This document shows, one piece after another, positions 1 to 8,931 of a DNA stretch of 64,000 nucleotides. Made by a program: the position numbers and the translations under genes. This stretch comes from Campylobacterales bacterium. GTDB taxonomy: Bacteria; Campylobacterota; Campylobacteria; Campylobacterales; Sulfurospirillaceae. The stretch's first letter is position 1; each line of letters starts with the position of its first letter. The DNA is taken from assembly GCA_024280575.1 (NCBI GenBank), contig JAJRPV010000004.1:1-64000 (forward strand). Direction: 5' to 3'. The notes beneath the pieces were generated by a model that was not told the DNA's origin, ran no database searches, and saw nothing but the letters and a program-made list of their open reading frames with translations.

Positions 1-43
1 GTGGTTCCGAGGGTCGTGGGTTCGATTCCCATCATTCACCCCA
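1..43 (+). tRNA. tRNA-His (GTG), 3' part only
   Basis: The window opens at the anticodon GTG. The T arm GTGGG-TTCGATT-CCCAT, acceptor strand CATTCAC, discriminator C and encoded CCA follow. A C at position 73 is the hallmark of bacterial tRNA-His. The 5' half lies outside the window. Confidence 0.85.
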
Positions 44-61
44 TTGTTTTTACCGAGTTTT

Positions 62-138
62 GCGCTCGTAGCTCAATTGGATAGAGCAACGGACTTCGGA
101 TCCGTAGGTTGTAGGTTCGACTCCTGTCGGGCGCACCA
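62..138 (+). tRNA. tRNA-Arg (TCG)
   Basis: A 77-nt cloverleaf: acceptor GCGCTCG pairs with CGGGCGC, the D arm contains GCTC-AATTGGATA-GAGC, and the anticodon stem ACGGA/TCCGT encloses loop CTTCGGA with anticodon TCG. CCA is encoded. It follows the tRNA-His by 18 nt. Confidence 0.93.
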
Positions 139-154
139 CCTAAAACCGATAGAT

Positions 155-231
<77 letters not shown>

Positions 232-238
232 CTTTAAC

Positions 239-325
239 TGTCTCAATTTAACGAGCAAAGCTCATTAAATTTCAGTCACTAAAGCTTCGACTTTGTTGAG
301 AATTTAGTTTTTGCAGGTTGAGACA
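239..325 (+). repeat. Intergenic two-hairpin element, copy 1
   Basis: Between tRNA-Arg and tRNA-Leu, TGTCTCAA and TTGAGACA bracket a hairpin ATTTAAcGAGC-aaa-GCTCaTTAAAT, followed by TCACTAAAGCTTCGACTTTG and GAGAATT. The same order (GC-AAA-GC hairpin, ATTyC linker, AGCTTyCG segment, GAAtt) recurs near 29903 and, inverted, near 52680. It could be a tRNA-spacer processing or termination structure. Confidence 0.45.
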
Positions 326-344
326 CTGCTTTTATAATTGTTAT

Positions 345-429
345 GCGGATGTGGTGAAATTGGTAGACACGCCAGACTTAGGATCTGGTGCCGCAAGGCG
401 TGGAAGTTCGAGTCTTCTCATCCGCACCA
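345..429 (+). tRNA. tRNA-Leu (TAG)
   Basis: An 85-nt class II tRNA with long variable arm (GGTGCCGCAAGGCG). Acceptor GCGGATG pairs with CATCCGC; anticodon stem CCAGA/TCTGG encloses loop CTTAGGA, anticodon TAG. CCA is encoded. Confidence 0.94.
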
Positions 430-479
430 TCCCTTAACATTATGCTTAAATAGGTTTATTTATTATTTAAGATATACTC

Positions 480-1055
480 CTATTTTTTTATTGGTTTGAG
501 ATAAAAAAGATGTGGTTTGTTATCACCATACTCTAGCTGTGTGTATTCTCTTTCTTTTAGTATTTTACTAATTTCACTGTTTTTATCATTTAGATCTCCA
601 AATATTCTCACTTTTGCAGGGCAGGTTATTTGACATGCAGTTGTAGTTTCGCCTCTTGCCAGTCTTGTGTCTGAGCAAAATATACATTTATCGGCAAAAT
701 GTTTTTGTGTATCTACATATCTTGCATCATAAGGGCATACCTCTATGCATTTCATGCATAATATACATGTAGAGGCATTTGTCAGTACAATACCATCTTT
801 GTTTTTTGTTATAGCGTCCACAGGGCATACGGGCAGACAAAATGGCTTTGTGCATTCTTGACATTGATTTGTCTGCTTAAACATACCTCTCTCTCTTTTT
901 AGTGAAAAATAATCTCCTTCTATGTCATCTGAAGTTATCCAGAGTCTATGTTTATCAGCGCCTCTTTCTATGCCGTTTTCCTCTTTACAGGCAACTACGC
1001 ATGATTTGCAGTTTATACATAGTTCGTAATCAAATGCCATAGCGTATTGAGCCAT
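480..1055 (-). CDS. 4Fe-4S ferredoxin-type electron transfer subunit (PsrB/PhsB/NrfC-like)
   Basis: A 191-residue iron-sulfur protein of the family that passes electrons to or from a molybdopterin catalytic subunit. Sixteen cysteines fall in four clusters: CINCKSCVVAC at residues 13-23, CQECTKPFCLPVCP, CILCMKCIEVCP and CIFCS...ACQITCP. There is no signal peptide, as expected if it is carried through the Tat system by its partner. Its ATG sits next to the stop of the catalytic gene, so the two are co-transcribed. No NrfD/PsrC-type membrane anchor gene follows; tRNA-Leu comes next. The family is clear, but the physiological substrate of the complex is not. Confidence 0.85.
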   Translation of the reverse strand: MAQYAMAFDYELCINCKSCVVACKEENGIERGADKHRLWITSDDIEGDYFSLKRERGMFKQTNQCQECTKPFCLPVCPVDAITKNKDGIVLTNASTCILCMKCIEVCPYDARYVDTQKHFADKCIFCSDTRLARGETTTACQITCPAKVRIFGDLNDKNSEISKILKEREYTQLEYGDNKPHLFYLKPIKK

Positions 1056-1056
1056 A

Positions 1057-3393
1057 TCAAACCTTCCTTATTTCTACATTTGTTTCATTCATCACGGCAT
1101 CTCCATAAACAGGCTCAATTTTATCTTCTATGATTTCATTGTCGCTAGCCCCATTGCCATAAGCATTTGTTAGATCTTTTGACGATTCACCAAAACCGTG
1201 TGCAAAAAAGAGAATATCAGGAGCGATTTTATTTGTAGGATATGCTTTTATCTTTACCGAAGAGATACTGCTTTTTATCTCTATCAAATCTCCCAACAGT
1301 ATGTTTAATTTCCTTGCTACTTTATTGTTTATCCATAAGTGGTTTGTCTGCATTATATCTCTTAGCATTTCATTGTTTGATGTTGCACTTTGGGTAAAAT
1401 ATATGTATCTTCCTGTTATGAGCCTAAACTTCCCCTTTGGTACGAAATAATCATACTCATCTCTCCATAATGGAAAAGAATCTAGGTTGAATTTTTTCAT
1501 TTTATTTAATTTACAAAAAACCTTATAACTACTATTCGTAGTATAATATCTTTCGTTTTCGGGATAATATTGATATGAGTTATTAAATTCTTTCTTGTGA
1601 TATTTGTTTATGTTTGGATACCAAATACCAATCTTTTTTAAGCTATCATAAGCATCTTTGCCATATGTGCCGAGTATCATATCTTTATTTCTGTCAGAAA
1701 TTGACTTTTTATAAAGCTGTATTAGATCATACCCGCCTTCTACAAAGGTCTTTCTCTCGCCATTTTTCAAGATATCATTTTGAAGTGAGACATCATATTT
1801 TTTACTTATATCAAAAAGTGGTTTATTAAGCTTATTACCTAACTTTTTTAATATTTTATGAAGCGGTAAGCTTTCGTATAATGGGTTTATAACCTTATTT
1901 CTGAGTCCAATGGAGGGTTCAAGTACATTGAAACTAACAGCCAAATCCTCTCTTTCAAGATATGTGCATTCAGGAAGTATGATATCTGCCATCATGGCAG
2001 TATCACTTGGCATGGTATCGATTACCACTACTAAGTCAAGTTTTTCAAGAAATTTTTTGGTTTTTGATATATTTGGAATACTTTGCATAATATTGTGTTT
2101 TCTAGCAAATAGAGCTCTAACCTTATATGGAGCTGTTTCATTTAGTACTTTTTCTCTAAAATTTAACCAACTTCCGGCTTTTGCAGATCCGTAGGTTATG
2201 CCATCTAAATCAAATCTATCTTTAGAGTTTGAATACAAGGGCTCATTGATTTCTATATTTGGAAGTTTTAAAGGTTTTCCATATATGATTCCTCCTTTTC
2301 TGTTTAGGCTACCGGCAAGTGCATTTATTAGAGCCATAGCCCTTCTAAACTGAAAATCATTTGCACTTCCTACACTTCTGCGACCAGGATGAAACAGTGG
2401 TCTTTTTGCACTGAAAAATTCACGAGTTATGGTTTCTATCTCTTTTGCGTCAATTTTGCATTTACTTTGTGCCCAATTTGAAGTATAGCCATTTTTTAAA
2501 ATCAATTTTTTAAATTCATCAAAATCTTGAAAATGATTTTTTACTACTTTTTTATCGTAAAGCTCATTTTTTAGTGCAATATAAATCATAGCCAAGCAAA
2601 AAGCTAGATCTGTTCCGGGTTTTATCGGCAACCAGGTATCCGCTTTTATAGCACTAACCGTACACCTGGGATCTATAACTATAACTTTTGCATCCCTCTT
2701 TTTTGCAAGATATATGCTATCGGGCGTAACTAAAGATTCCAATCTGTTTGAACCGGCAAATATAATATAATCACTACCATTTACATCGGGTTCACCAACA
2801 GTTCCGATTGTCAAAAGATAAGCCCCTAGCCTTGTATTTAAACAAATTGAGCCTTCGTCGAGAAAGTTTGTACTGCCGATTTTTCCCCCAAAAAATGTCA
2901 TCATCTCTTCTTTTTCAAAGCCTTCTCCATTGCAATAAGCGATAGTAGAGCGATTGTCTTTTTCGGTCTCTAAGATTTTTACTAAAGAATTTTTTATATA
3001 TTCAAATGCTTCATCCCAAGTTACTCTTTTGTATTTTCCATCCCCTCTTTCGCCTATCCTGATTAATGGATATTTTAGTCTATCTTTATCATATAGAGCC
3101 TGTATGCCAGAGTTTCCTTTTGGGCAAAGCATATTTTGACTTTTTGGAAAGTATGGATTTGGATTTAATTTTGTTACTATACCGTTTTCTACTCTGGCAT
3201 ATCCGGCACATTTGTTTCTGCATACATTGCATAAGTATGGCACTTTTAAAGCTTTGGTTTCTGAAGTTTTTGTAGTAAATGGAATTTGGAAAATAGGTCT
3301 TTTGTTGCTGGCAAAAAGGGATGAGCTATTGCTATATATCATTAGTGCAATACTTTGTTTGAGAAATTTTCTTCTTGAGACTTCGATTAGCAA
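1057..3393 (-). CDS. Molybdopterin oxidoreductase, PsrA/PhsA-like catalytic subunit
   Basis: Large periplasmic subunit of the DMSO reductase superfamily, in the polysulfide/thiosulfate/arsenate reductase branch by resemblance. A twin-arginine motif SRRKFLK lies near the N terminus. The 4Fe-4S motif CNVCRNKC...MLCPKG follows, then GERGDGKYKRVTWDEAFEYI. The probable Mo ligand is the Cys in EGSICLNTR. The C-terminal molybdopterin-dinucleotide-binding domain contains GKFRLITGR and HGFGE. The ORF opens to an ATG at 3429, but a TTG at 3393 has a better ribosome site (AAAGGA, 5 nt upstream) and puts the Tat motif close to the start. It precedes the ferredoxin subunit. The lack of an anchor subunit resembles ArrAB-type two-subunit enzymes, so the substrate stays open. 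Confidence 0.82.
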   Translation of the reverse strand: MLIEVSRRKFLKQSIALMIYSNSSSLFASNKRPIFQIPFTTKTSETKALKVPYLCNVCRNKCAGYARVENGIVTKLNPNPYFPKSQNMLCPKGNSGIQALYDKDRLKYPLIRIGERGDGKYKRVTWDEAFEYIKNSLVKILETEKDNRSTIAYCNGEGFEKEEMMTFFGGKIGSTNFLDEGSICLNTRLGAYLLTIGTVGEPDVNGSDYIIFAGSNRLESLVTPDSIYLAKKRDAKVIVIDPRCTVSAIKADTWLPIKPGTDLAFCLAMIYIALKNELYDKKVVKNHFQDFDEFKKLILKNGYTSNWAQSKCKIDAKEIETITREFFSAKRPLFHPGRRSVGSANDFQFRRAMALINALAGSLNRKGGIIYGKPLKLPNIEINEPLYSNSKDRFDLDGITYGSAKAGSWLNFREKVLNETAPYKVRALFARKHNIMQSIPNISKTKKFLEKLDLVVVIDTMPSDTAMMADIILPECTYLEREDLAVSFNVLEPSIGLRNKVINPLYESLPLHKILKKLGNKLNKPLFDISKKYDVSLQNDILKNGERKTFVEGGYDLIQLYKKSISDRNKDMILGTYGKDAYDSLKKIGIWYPNINKYHKKEFNNSYQYYPENERYYTTNSSYKVFCKLNKMKKFNLDSFPLWRDEYDYFVPKGKFRLITGRYIYFTQSATSNNEMLRDIMQTNHLWINNKVARKLNILLGDLIEIKSSISSVKIKAYPTNKIAPDILFFAHGFGESSKDLTNAYGNGASDNEIIEDKIEPVYGDAVMNETNVEIRKV

Positions 3394-3429
3394 ACTATAT
3401 CCTTTGTAAAAAGCTTGTTTATTATACAT

Positions 3430-3669
3430 CCGAATTGTTAATAAAACTCAGCAAAATCAAAAATTTAAGGTATTTTAGTATAAAATATGAAAAGATTATA
3501 ATAAACTAATCATAAAAGTTAAATAAAGTTTACAAATAATTAGAAATTTAAATTTAAATTTATCTTTTTTTAGATAATATTTCATTATGTAAAAGTTTTA
3601 TTACTTTATTGCTTGGTTTTTAGTTGTATTTTGTAATAGGTTTTAAAATGAAAAATTCGGAGGTAAAAA
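3430..3669. promoter_or_regulatory. Divergent promoter region between molybdoenzyme operon and porin
   Basis: About 240 bases of very AT-rich DNA separate two divergent genes. It holds a short run of AAATTT repeats (about 3545-3560) and, directly before the porin ATG, the ribosome site CGGAGG. I can assign no specific operator. Confidence 0.4.
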
Positions 3670-5199
3670 ATGAAGAGATTAATTGCTCCAATACTAATTG
3701 GTGCTGTGTTTGGTTCTTTTGCTATGGCAAAAGATATGGATATGAAGGCGGAGATAGAAGCTCTTAAAACTCAAATGAATGAGCTAAAAGCTGCTCAAAA
3801 GAAGATAAATATAAAATCTTTTAGAAAGCAATTTTACGAAGTAAAAGCTCATGATGCACATGATAATATAAAGTTTAGTGCAGATTTAAGAACAGCTTAT
3901 GATGTTATTGATTATAAAATTAATGGCGCACCTAGTCAAAGCAATGGGGTTTGGACAAATAAATTTACACTTAAAATGATGGCTCAACCAAGGAATGATT
4001 TAGTCTTTCGAGGTGCATTAGGTGTTTATAAATCATTTGGCTATAATGGCGTTCAACCATATAACTCATTTCAAAATATGGATTGGTATGCTGATGAAAC
4101 ACCAAGCGGAGATGCTGATTTTAGGCTAAAAGAGGCATATTTTATCTATTTTGGCAATATGGGAAAAGTTCCATATACTGTTAGTTTTGGTAGAAGACCG
4201 GCGGTTAATGGCTTCTTAACAAACTACAGAGATGATGATGATAAACCGGCTTCACCGATAGGACATAATATAAATATGGAATTTGACGGTGCAAGCTTTA
4301 TGTGGAAGCTAGAGAATGTAACAGGCATATCAGGTATGTATTTTAAAATCTGTCTAGGCAGAGGAAACTCTAATGCGGATGCTAAATATCCTGCATTTGA
4401 TAACTTTATGGGAACACTTGGAGGTTCTACACTTTTTGCAACACCCACTCCCTATGGAAAAACAGATCTTAATTCAGCAAATATGGATTTAGCCGGAATA
4501 TTGATGAAGCTATATGACGACGGTCAATATACTGTTATGTTTAACTGGTTTAAGGGTTGGAATATGATGGGTGCAAATATTACAAATCTAACTAATTCGG
4601 GAAATCCGCTAAATGATACCTATAAAGTTACATTAAAGGATGTTGGTGATTTGACTGGAGGTGCTTTATCATTGCAAAGTTCTGGCATAGGTGATGGAAT
4701 TAATGATTTCTTGGATGATACAAATGTTTTTGCATCTTTTGCTTGGAGTAAAACAGATCCTAAGGGTGTGACTTCAACGATAGCAAATGCAACGGGAGCT
4801 GATCCAGTAGTGACAGCAAATATGCTAGGTTCAACAAAAAGCGAAACAGGTACATCTTATTATGTTGGCGTTAATTTCCCTTGTATATTAGTTGATGGTG
4901 CAAGGTGGGGACTTGAGTACAATCATGGTAGTAAATACTGGAGAAGTTTTACATACGGCGAAGATACTTTAGTAGGATCTAAACTGGCAACTCGTGGTAA
5001 TGCGTATGAGATTTTCTATGATCTTCCGCTTTTGGATAAATTCTTAACAGCGCAAATAAGATATACTTATATTGATTATGATTATACCGGTAGCGATATG
5101 TTTTTTGGATCAACCGGAACACCTATGGATGTCGATACAACACCGGGTGCAGTTAAAAGTGCATCAGATTTGAGATTATCTATAAGATATAGATATTAA
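3670..5199 (+). CDS. DUF3373-type outer membrane porin
   Basis: A 509-residue outer membrane beta-barrel protein. The signal peptide MKRLIAPILIGAVFGSFAMA is followed by a short coiled-coil (about residues 24-45, EIEALKTQMNELKAAQKK), as in trimeric or SLH-like porins. The rest has alternating polar/aromatic strands and ends in RLSIRYRY, a typical C-terminal barrel signal. The pattern matches the DUF3373 family common in sulfur-associated Campylobacterota. It has a strong GGAGG ribosome site and its own terminator, so it is monocistronic. The transported solute is unknown. Its divergent position beside a respiratory molybdoenzyme may be meaningful but is not proof of a link. Confidence 0.78.
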   Translation: MKRLIAPILIGAVFGSFAMAKDMDMKAEIEALKTQMNELKAAQKKINIKSFRKQFYEVKAHDAHDNIKFSADLRTAYDVIDYKINGAPSQSNGVWTNKFTLKMMAQPRNDLVFRGALGVYKSFGYNGVQPYNSFQNMDWYADETPSGDADFRLKEAYFIYFGNMGKVPYTVSFGRRPAVNGFLTNYRDDDDKPASPIGHNINMEFDGASFMWKLENVTGISGMYFKICLGRGNSNADAKYPAFDNFMGTLGGSTLFATPTPYGKTDLNSANMDLAGILMKLYDDGQYTVMFNWFKGWNMMGANITNLTNSGNPLNDTYKVTLKDVGDLTGGALSLQSSGIGDGINDFLDDTNVFASFAWSKTDPKGVTSTIANATGADPVVTANMLGSTKSETGTSYYVGVNFPCILVDGARWGLEYNHGSKYWRSFTYGEDTLVGSKLATRGNAYEIFYDLPLLDKFLTAQIRYTYIDYDYTGSDMFFGSTGTPMDVDTTPGAVKSASDLRLSIRYRY

Positions 5200-5202
5200 A
5201 TA

Positions 5203-5235
5203 AATTAAGAGAAGGTTTTAAGCCTTCTCTTAATT
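5203..5235. terminator. Bidirectional terminator hairpin after porin
   Basis: A perfect 13-bp stem AATTAAGAGAAGG/CCTTCTCTTAATT with a 7-nt loop, followed by TTTTT on the + strand. It lies between two convergent genes and overlaps the reconstructed end of the DUF6781-like gene. Confidence 0.85.
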
Positions 5236-6431
5236 TTTCTTGCTAACATTCTCTAGCATATTCTTTGCTACTTCCCAAGCTCTGAGACCTAATTTTTTTG
5301 CTTCACTTGTTGCTTTTTTGTGGTTTCATTTTGTTTTATGCTTTCTAGTGTCTCATTTGCTTTTTTACCAAGCTCGTTTACATCTTTTTTAAAGCTTTCA
5401 AATTTTGTTTCTGCTTTTTCTTTTATCTCTTCGAGAGATACATTGGGCTTAAACTCTTCTAGCCTTTGAGTTATAACCTCTTTTGCTTCTGCTGTTGCTC
5501 TTTTGATTTTTTCCACTGAATTGTCATATTTTTCTATGTTTTCCTTTAATGCTTCTTGTATTTTTCCATCATATTGATTTGATAAATCTCTTAGCATCTG
5601 TATATAATCATCTTCAATTTTTACCAAATCTTTTTTGATTTCTTCAAAATTTTGCCCAAAGACATCATCATCTTTTGGTGCAAATTTTATATCATTTTTA
5701 AATTTATCCAAAGCTTTTAAGATGCCTTCTTTTGTTCCGCGAACTGCACCGTTGATTAACTCTTTTGAATATGCCAGATTTGCATTTGCTAATTCCAGTG
5801 CTACATCCATTATCGTGCTGGTTGTACTTAAAAATCTTCTTTTTGCAAATTCCCCATCCTTGATAGCTTGAAAAGTTAGATTTTTTGTTACTTGAAATGT
5901 AGTGTCTTCAATATCGCTTCCTTTTTCCAAAGTAGTCAAAAGTGCTTCTTCGGTAGTTTCTCTCAAAATTCCAAGCATCTCTAAAGCATTTAGTTTGGTA
6001 TCATTTAGTGCTTCTAGGGCAACACCCTTTAAATCTTGAGGCAATGAATTGATATGCTTTTCGAGTATGTTGTATGTATTTGTTATAGAATTTTTTATCT
6101 CATTTTTTTGATTTTGAGCCGATTTTTTTAGTTGTTCTATTTCATAAAGAGTTTTATATAAAAACTCTTCTTTGTCCTGATTTGCCGCTTTTAGCAAGCT
6201 CTCGATTATAACAGATAAGTTAGCTGTGTTTTTTATACCCTCATTTTCTAGAACTTTGCAGTATTGTTCAAATAATTCGGCAACTCTGTTTTGTATTTTT
6301 TTGTCATCTTTAAGTCTTTGTATCTTTTTTCGTGACAATTCAAAACAGGTATCTCCTAGTATTTTTAAAAAGTGCTGATTGTCTCTGTTTTCTTTTATGA
6401 CATTTGAAAAAATTGTTTGTATTGATTCCAT
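5230..6431 (-). CDS. DUF6781-like coiled-coil protein, frameshifted near its C terminus
   Basis: The open frame gives 380 residues (5289-6431), helical throughout, with the block ETTEEALLTTLEKGSDIEDTTFQVTKNLTFQAI and then SKELINGAVRGTKEGILKA. This resembles the DUF6781 family, whose function is unknown. The C-terminal third is charged coiled coil. The frame stops at 5289, but after one extra A in a poly-A run (5314-5319 or 5293-5299) the reading continues ATSEAKKLGLRAWEVAKNMLENVSKKN to a stop at 5230, a natural-looking amphipathic end. The track ORF therefore probably lacks about 25 residues. It heads a run with DUF493, moaC and the LUD gene on the same strand. Confidence 0.65.
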
Positions 6432-6442
6432 CTTATACCTAC

Positions 6443-6709
6443 TTAGAGTACAAATTTTATATCTTTATGTTTTTTTAAATCCTCAAAAATCGCCTTTCGC
6501 TCTTCATGATTATTGACTGATACTTCGAGAGTATGGCTTGTGTATTTTCCTTTTGAACTATTTTGTGATTTTGTGATTTTGTGTTCTTTGCCATTTAAAA
6601 TGTCTTTAGCAATCTTTTTAGCATCATTATCTTTTGGCATAATCAATTTATATTGCCATTTAGCCGGAAAGTCAAGTTTAAGCTCTTTTGTATTGTCCGC
6701 TTTTTCCAC
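6443..6709 (-). CDS. DUF493 family protein
   Basis: An 88-residue protein of the YbeD/HP0495-like DUF493 family, a small alpha-beta ACT-like fold of uncertain regulatory role. Visible features are the N-terminal [11 protein letters not shown] and the central [32 protein letters not shown], which fits the beta-alpha-beta pattern ending in a conserved VL. Its start lies inside the end of moaC (32-nt overlap), implying translational coupling. Confidence 0.78.
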   Translation of the reverse strand: MEKADNTKELKLDFPAKWQYKLIMPKDNDAKKIAKDILNGKEHKITKSQNSSKGKYTSHTLEVSVNNHEERKAIFEDLKKHKDIKFVL

Positions 6710-7151
6710 CGTCTTTCTCCTCTAGTAAAATATCGCCAATCACCATAGATCTGTCTATCGCTTTTGCCATGTCGTATATCGTCAAAAGCCCTATGCTAAC
6801 ACCTGTCAATGCTTCCATTTCGACACCTGTTTGTCCCCTGAGTTTTGAAGTGACAAAAAGTTTGAAACCCGGTAAATTAGGCAACTCTTCAACATCACAA
6901 TTTACGGAAGTGAGCATCAAAGGATGACACATGGGTATCAAATCACTTGTTCTTTTTGTACCCAATATCGCTGCAATTACGGCAGTTTGTATAACCGGAC
7001 CTTTTTTCGCTTTTTCGCCGACTATCATATCGTAAGCTTTTTGGCTCATTTGTATAGTGCCACTTGCCTTCGCAACTCTAAAAGTATCTTCTTTGTCTGA
7101 GACATCTACCATCTTTGGTCTGTCTTTTTCATCTAAGTGTGTTAATTTCAT
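6678..7151 (-). CDS. moaC: Cyclic pyranopterin monophosphate synthase MoaC
   Basis: The 157-residue enzyme converts the MoaA product (3',8-cH2GTP) to cyclic pyranopterin monophosphate, the first committed intermediate of molybdenum cofactor synthesis. Family signatures are intact: [10 protein letters not shown] near the N terminus, [10 protein letters not shown], the [14 protein letters not shown] active-site block and [15 protein letters not shown]. Length is normal. Its start follows the LUD stop by 3 nt and its end overlaps DUF493. Other Moco genes in the window (mobA, moaD, moaE, moeA) are scattered rather than clustered here. Confidence 0.95.
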   Translation of the reverse strand: MKLTHLDEKDRPKMVDVSDKEDTFRVAKASGTIQMSQKAYDMIVGEKAKKGPVIQTAVIAAILGTKRTSDLIPMCHPLMLTSVNCDVEELPNLPGFKLFVTSKLRGQTGVEMEALTGVSIGLLTIYDMAKAIDRSMVIGDILLEEKDGGKSGQYKRA

Positions 7152-7154
7152 ATT

Positions 7155-7752
7155 CTAAAATCCTAATTCTTCATTTACAATTATGATGTGAGTTCTTCCC
7201 TTTATGTCACCGTTTATGTATGCGAATTTATTTGCTATATTTTCCTGATTGTATTTAGGCTCTTTTCCCATCTCTTTTGCTTTATTATTCATCCTGTTTA
7301 TATTTTTTACAGCCGCAATATTTGTAATTCTATCGAATCCATCTTTAAGAGTAGGGACTATTTTATTTTTACCCACAATGAGGAGAACTTTTTTTGGGCC
7401 GAAAATTTGAGCCGCCACTCTATTTCCACTGCCATCCGCATTGACTAACTCGCCATTTTCGGTGATAGCATTACAGCCTGTGACATAAAGATCCGCAAGA
7501 AGACCCTCTCTTCGTCTGTTTAAATTTTCTTGCATATCGATGCCTTGTTCGTACTGATTGGAAACAGTCAAATCTTTTCGCTTTAAAATATAATTCAATA
7601 GACCAATCTGCGCAACGCTGGTAGAGCCACCAAGCCCTATTGTAGAAATGTCTGCAAAAAAAGTTTTTGCTAACTCTAATGCCTCAGAAGAGGTTTGCAC
7701 AAAATAGACACTAAAGTTATTTTTTTCTAATTTTTTTTTCTAATTTTTTCAT
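7155..7752 (-). CDS. LUD-domain (LutC/YkgG-like) protein with frameshift near the start
   Basis: LUD (DUF162) domain protein, a family related to LutC of lactate oxidation but also found in many other settings. Core motifs are GLGGSTSVAQIGL, ENLNRRREGLLADLYVTGCNAITENGELVN and KNKIVPTLKDGFDRI. The track ORF begins at GTG 7700 (181 aa). Upstream, an ATG at 7752 begins MKKLEKK, and removing one A from the A9 run (7731-7739) gives KKLEKNNFSVYFV joined directly to QTSSEALELAKTFF, a convincing family N terminus. As written, that ATG frame stops after 11 codons. Either the A9 run is miscalled or slippery, or the gene really starts at GTG. Confidence 0.7.
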
Positions 7753-7818
7753 TTTGTAACCTTTGTCATATTTTATCAAAATTTAGTTATCATTGCAGTA
7801 AATTTTCAAAGGTTTTTC

Positions 7819-8931
7819 ATGAGATGTTCCAAGTTGAGTTCATTTATAGTTATGGACATAGTCAGAGATGCCCTAAAGTATGATGACTGTATCCATTTTG
7901 AGATAGGTCAGCCAGATCTTCCCCCGTCTCCCAAAGTAAAAAAAGCTCTACATGTAGCGATAGATAATGATAGATTTTCATACACTGAGAGTCTAGGACT
8001 GTATGAACTTAGAGAAAAAATAGCAAAAAGTTACAAAATAAATTATGGCGTAATCGTTGATCCAAAGCAAATTTTTCTAACTCCGGGAACTAGCGGGGCA
8101 TTTTTGATTGCATATTTTCTCACACTTAACCACTCGTCAAAACTAGGTCTTAGCGACCCCTCGTATCCTTGTTATAAAAATTTTGCACATGTGCTAGACA
8201 TACAGCCTGCATTTATGAATATAGGAAATGATGATAATTATGAGCTACATGTAGAGGATTTGAAAAGTCAAAATTTAGATGCTTTGCAAATATCAAGCCC
8301 CTCAAATCCTATCGGAAATATTTACAACAGAGATAATCTTAAAAGTTTGGTGGAGTATTGCGATAAAAACAATATAGCTTTTATTTCTGACGAATTGTAT
8401 CATGGCTTGACTTATGATAAAGAAGCAAGTAGCGCACTGGAATTTAGTAAAAATGCCTATGTGATAAATGGATTTTCAAAATTTTATTGCGTGCCCGGTA
8501 ACAGGCTCGGCTGGGTTATAGTTCCAAAGCATAAGTTAAAAGAGGCGGAGATGATAGCTCAAAACTTTTTTATATCGGCTCCGACACTTAGCCAATACGG
8601 GGCGCTTGAAGCATTTGATGATGAGTACCAAGAAACAGTAAAACAGGAATTTAAAAAAAGAAGAGATTTTTTATATGAAGAGTTGTCTCAAATATTTATG
8701 ATACCACTCAAGCCAGAGGGTGCATTTTATATTTGGGCAGATGTGTCAAAATACAGCGATGATAGTTTTGAATTTGCAAGAGAACTTTTGGAAAATATTC
8801 ATGTTGCCTCGACCCCGGGAGTGGATTTTGGGAAAAATGAAACCAACAAATATATCAGATTTGCTTATACCAGAAATATAGAGCACATGGGCGAGGGAAT
8901 AAAAAGACTTAGGGAGTATCTTATAAGATGA
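7819..8931 (+). CDS. PLP-dependent aminotransferase, class I/II
   Basis: A 370-residue fold-type I aminotransferase of the AspC/YbdL superfamily. FEIGQPDLPP binds substrate carboxylate, TPGTSGAFL and SSPSNPIGN are cofactor-contacting loops, FISDELYHGL carries the PLP pyridine-binding Asp, and NGFSKFYCVPGNRLGW carries the Schiff-base Lys. GAFYIW and the C-terminal IRFAYTRN hold the substrate Arg. The specific amino acid cannot be read from the sequence. It overlaps the next gene by 4 nt (ATGA), so they are coupled. Confidence 0.85.
   Translation: MRCSKLSSFIVMDIVRDALKYDDCIHFEIGQPDLPPSPKVKKALHVAIDNDRFSYTESLGLYELREKIAKSYKINYGVIVDPKQIFLTPGTSGAFLIAYFLTLNHSSKLGLSDPSYPCYKNFAHVLDIQPAFMNIGNDDNYELHVEDLKSQNLDALQISSPSNPIGNIYNRDNLKSLVEYCDKNNIAFISDELYHGLTYDKEASSALEFSKNAYVINGFSKFYCVPGNRLGWVIVPKHKLKEAEMIAQNFFISAPTLSQYGALEAFDDEYQETVKQEFKKRRDFLYEELSQIFMIPLKPEGAFYIWADVSKYSDDSFEFARELLENIHVASTPGVDFGKNETNKYIRFAYTRNIEHMGEGIKRLREYLIR

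Noticed and set aside
3545-3560. AAATTT repeats as a Fur box
   Set aside because: Low-complexity AT DNA; no recognisable half-site pair.
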